DNA of 7,493 nt, taken from positions 1 through 7,493 of the forward strand of contig CALCNZ010000372.1 of the NCBI GenBank assembly GCA_937897625.1. The letters run 5' to 3'. This document shows positions 7,183 to 7,493 of this stretch, one piece after another (position 1 is the stretch's first letter; the number at the start of each line of letters is the position of its first letter). The translations under genes were made by a program, and so were the position numbers. Under the pieces are notes generated by a model. It saw nothing but the letters and a program-made list of their open reading frames with translations. It ran no database searches and was not told the origin of the DNA. Source of the DNA: an uncultured Flavobacteriales bacterium. Lineage in GTDB: Bacteria > Bacteroidota > Bacteroidia > Flavobacteriales_D > Sanyastnellaceae.

Positions 7183-7493
7183 ATGAAAATAGGAATTATT
7201 GGATCGGGTGCCATGGGCACAGGAATAGCGCAAGTAGCTTTAATGGGAAACGACCGTGTTGCTTTATTCGATACGAATGAAGAAGCATTGGAGCGAGCCA
7301 AGGTTGGTTTAGATGCACAATTCTCGAAGTTGGTTGAAAAGGGGAAGATTACAGAGGAAAGAAAAGTGCAATTGCTTTCGAGTGTTAGCCTGGTTCGATA
7401 CATGAATGACTTGGCCGATTGTGACTGGGTTATTGAAGCCATTGTGGAAGATCTTGGGGTGAAGAAATCAGTATTTGCCGAACTCGATGCCTT
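7183..7493 (+). CDS. 3-hydroxyacyl-CoA dehydrogenase, NAD-binding part (3' end outside window)
   Basis: This is the start of an NAD-dependent 3-hydroxyacyl-CoA dehydrogenase, of the 3-hydroxybutyryl-CoA dehydrogenase (Hbd/PaaH) kind. The enzyme interconverts 3-hydroxyacyl-CoA and 3-ketoacyl-CoA in fatty-acid oxidation or butanoyl-CoA metabolism in the cytoplasm. The frame is open for 103 codons to the window edge. The N-terminus begins directly with the first Rossmann strand and the dinucleotide loop GSGAMG (7-12). Asp30 at the end of strand two favours NAD over NADP. The family segment VIEAIVEDLGVKK (83-95) is intact. The catalytic histidine and the C-terminal substrate-binding domain lie outside the window, so a multifunctional FadB-like protein cannot be formally excluded, although starting directly at the Rossmann fold makes the single-function enzyme likelier. 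The ATG at 7183 has no clear Shine-Dalgarno sequence. Confidence 0.9.
   Translation, partial: MKIGIIGSGAMGTGIAQVALMGNDRVALFDTNEEALERAKVGLDAQFSKLVEKGKITEERKVQLLSSVSLVRYMNDLADCDWVIEAIVEDLGVKKSVFAELDA

Noticed and set aside
7156..7233. Extension of the envelope-protein gene to the ATG at 7233
   Set aside because: It would overlap the first 51 bases of the divergent dehydrogenase gene, whose start is fixed by its Rossmann motif, and would bury the signal peptide behind 26 unrelated residues.
1..7493. A mobile element, defence system, CRISPR array or RNA gene
   Set aside because: No transposase, integrase, terminal repeats, spaced direct repeats or tRNA/rRNA-like sequence was seen; nearly all bases belong to four conserved chromosomal-type genes.

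Overview
The window reads as a chromosomal housekeeping segment from a member of the Bacteroidota, probably Flavobacteriales-like. This rests on the wording of the GyrA and ClpC proteins, on an OmpA-family envelope protein of a kind I know only from Bacteroidota, and on promoter-like TAnnTTTG elements instead of a sigma70-type -35/-10 pair. The lineage is an inference from family resemblance, not from a search.

Layout: (1) positions 1-2250, minus strand, hold the first 750 codons of gyrA (DNA gyrase subunit A), whose 3' end lies beyond the left edge. (2) Positions 2251-2448 are a 198-bp divergent regulatory region. It contains a perfect DnaA box, a second near-consensus box in opposite orientation, an imperfect inverted repeat and one candidate Bacteroidota-type promoter per direction. 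(3) Positions 2449-4998, plus strand, encode a complete ClpC-type AAA+ unfoldase of 849 residues. (4) Positions 4999-7155, minus strand, encode a secreted or periplasmic protein with a signal peptide, a TPR-like region, a PD40-like propeller, a divergent OmpA-like domain and a C-terminal DUF1573 domain. Its stop codon abuts the clpC stop with no base between them. (5) From 7183 to the right edge, plus strand, lies the N-terminal Rossmann part of a 3-hydroxyacyl-CoA dehydrogenase, starting only 27 bp from the proposed start of the divergent envelope gene.

The genes cover unrelated jobs (DNA topology, protein quality control, cell envelope, fatty-acid or butanoyl-CoA metabolism) and do not form one operon; every neighbouring pair is divergent or convergent. 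I see no mobile element, CRISPR array, tRNA, rRNA or defence system. The points most worth a second look are the envelope protein's domain fusion, the DnaA boxes inside the putative gyrA promoter, and the very tight gene junctions at 4998/4999 and 7155/7183.
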